DNA of 7,194 nucleotides. Source: a gamma proteobacterium symbiont of Lucinoma myriamae. GTDB lineage: Bacteria; Pseudomonadota; Gammaproteobacteria; GRL18. A program made the translations under genes and the position numbers. Below are positions 6,839 to 7,194 of the stretch, piece by piece (within the stretch, counting starts at the first letter, position 1; every line of letters begins with the position of its first letter). The notes under the pieces are model-generated. The model was given only the letters and a program-made list of their open reading frames with translations. It searched no databases and was not told the DNA's origin. The DNA lies in NCBI GenBank assembly GCA_025655635.1, contig JAHXIM010000468.1:1-7194 (forward strand). The letters are read 5' to 3'.

Positions 6839-7132
6839 ATGAGTATCAACATCTCTCCCACTATTTTGGGACTGAGCGGCCAGAGAGTCAATGAAATAAC
6901 ACTAAATAAGCACCATAAAGCAGTGCATATTTTATGTAAAAGGGATAAACGCAGAAACCCAATTGATCCATTAACGGGGCAAAAGGGAACAATAAATCGT
7001 TTTGTCAAAAGACAGGTTCGTGATGTCCCATTTATGGGCTATCCCTGTTATCTGGAAATAGAATTAGCTCAGGTCTTTATCAGTAAAAATGAACGCCGGA
7101 TTGAGCGTATACGTCAAAACTTCCCACGTTGA
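6839..7132 (+). pseudogene. ISL3-family transposase, N-terminal fragment (97 codons)
   Basis: The 97-residue reading begins MSINISPTILGLSGQRVNEI and continues with ILCKRDKRRNPIDPLTG, INRFVKRQVRDVPFMGYPCY and NERRIERIRQNFPR. The layout (ILGL...V near the start, a basic block, R-x-V-R-D-x-P-x-x-G, then RR-x-E-x-x-x-x-F) is that of the N-terminal zinc-finger-like DNA-binding region of ISL3-family transposases. Full-length members run to roughly 400 residues, so the catalytic DDE domain is absent. Only two Cys remain (one in ILCK, one in GYPCY), too few for the usual four-Cys zinc site. ATG 6839 has only a weak AGG four bases upstream. It could instead be a domesticated small DNA-binding protein, but a dead transposase is more likely. 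Confidence 0.5.
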
Positions 7133-7138
7133 CGGATC

Positions 7139-7187
7139 ATGCCACTTTATTTAAGGGCTGAATTTTTTCAGTTAAATTCCATGGCAT
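7139..7187. repeat. Long imperfect palindrome (17 bp in three stem segments)
   Basis: Seven bases after the ISL3-fragment stop, three nested inverted segments share one centre. ATGCCA (7139-7144) pairs TGGCAT (7182-7187), ATTTAA (7149-7154) pairs TTAAAT (7172-7177), and CTGAA (7158-7162) pairs TTCAG (7167-7171) around a TTTT loop. A four-by-four internal loop and a GGG bulge separate the segments. There is no T-tract after it, so it is not a standard intrinsic terminator. It could be a fold-back transposon end, a regulator site or a terminator variant. Confidence 0.5.
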
Positions 7188-7194
7188 AAATTGA

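Larger units (their letters stand above)
6743..7194 (+). mobile_element. Probable ISL3-family insertion sequence remnant (left part)
   Basis: The stretch from GGCTCTTCTCC at about 6743 to the window end holds an ISL3-like transposase N-terminus and nothing else recognisable. ISL3 elements commonly begin with a GG-C/T-TCTT-like end, so 6743 is offered as the left terminus. No matching inverted repeat is found in the remaining bases, so either the right end lies beyond the window or it was lost. The reading frame stops after 97 codons, which suggests a decayed copy. The left boundary is tentative. Confidence 0.4.

Overview
The window is low-GC DNA (by eye about one third G+C) carrying part of a surface-polysaccharide (O-antigen or capsule type) glycosyltransferase operon, all on the + strand, with insertion-sequence debris at both edges. 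The gene families, and an IS3-type end on one side with an ISL3-type transposase fragment on the other, fit a Gram-negative bacterium, most likely a gammaproteobacterium. The sequence alone does not fix the genus.

Layout: (1) Bases 1-82 are the last 18 codons of an IS3-family transposase and the right terminus of that element. (2) It abuts, with no start codon of its own, the C-terminal part of a family-2 glycosyltransferase (83-610), which has lost its nucleotide-sugar-binding half. (3) A 34-codon relic of a second GT2 gene (600-704) has kept its Shine-Dalgarno and its N-terminus only. It ends in an ATGA overlap with (4) a complete 464-residue GT2 with an unassigned middle region and a C-terminal coiled coil (701-2095). 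(5) A 754-residue protein is two GT4-like GT-B glycosyltransferases fused head to tail (2092-4356). (6) and (7) Two neighbouring paralogues (4353-5711, 5723-6700) carry motifs resembling the KpsC / WbbB-type CMP-Kdo-dependent transferases: GQxExD, KxHPY and an S-S...EA motif. (8) From about 6743 to the window end lies a probable ISL3-family remnant, with a 97-codon N-terminal transposase fragment followed by a long imperfect palindrome.

The genes from 600 to 6700 are packed as one operon: three ATGA-type stop/start overlaps and one 11-base gap. No promoter or convincing terminator for it is visible, so transcription probably starts upstream of the window or at a promoter brought in or formed by the IS. 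Functionally this looks like a set of cytoplasmic, probably membrane-associated transferases building a glycan. GT2 and GT4 enzymes would add backbone or side sugars, and the two KpsC/GT99-like enzymes would add Kdo or a related ulosonic acid as a cap, linker or repeat-unit sugar. The Kdo assignment is inference from motifs. The most interesting points are the pair of divergent Kdo-transferase-like paralogues, the duplicated-and-fused GT4 protein, and the GT2 relic that appears to survive as a translational leader.
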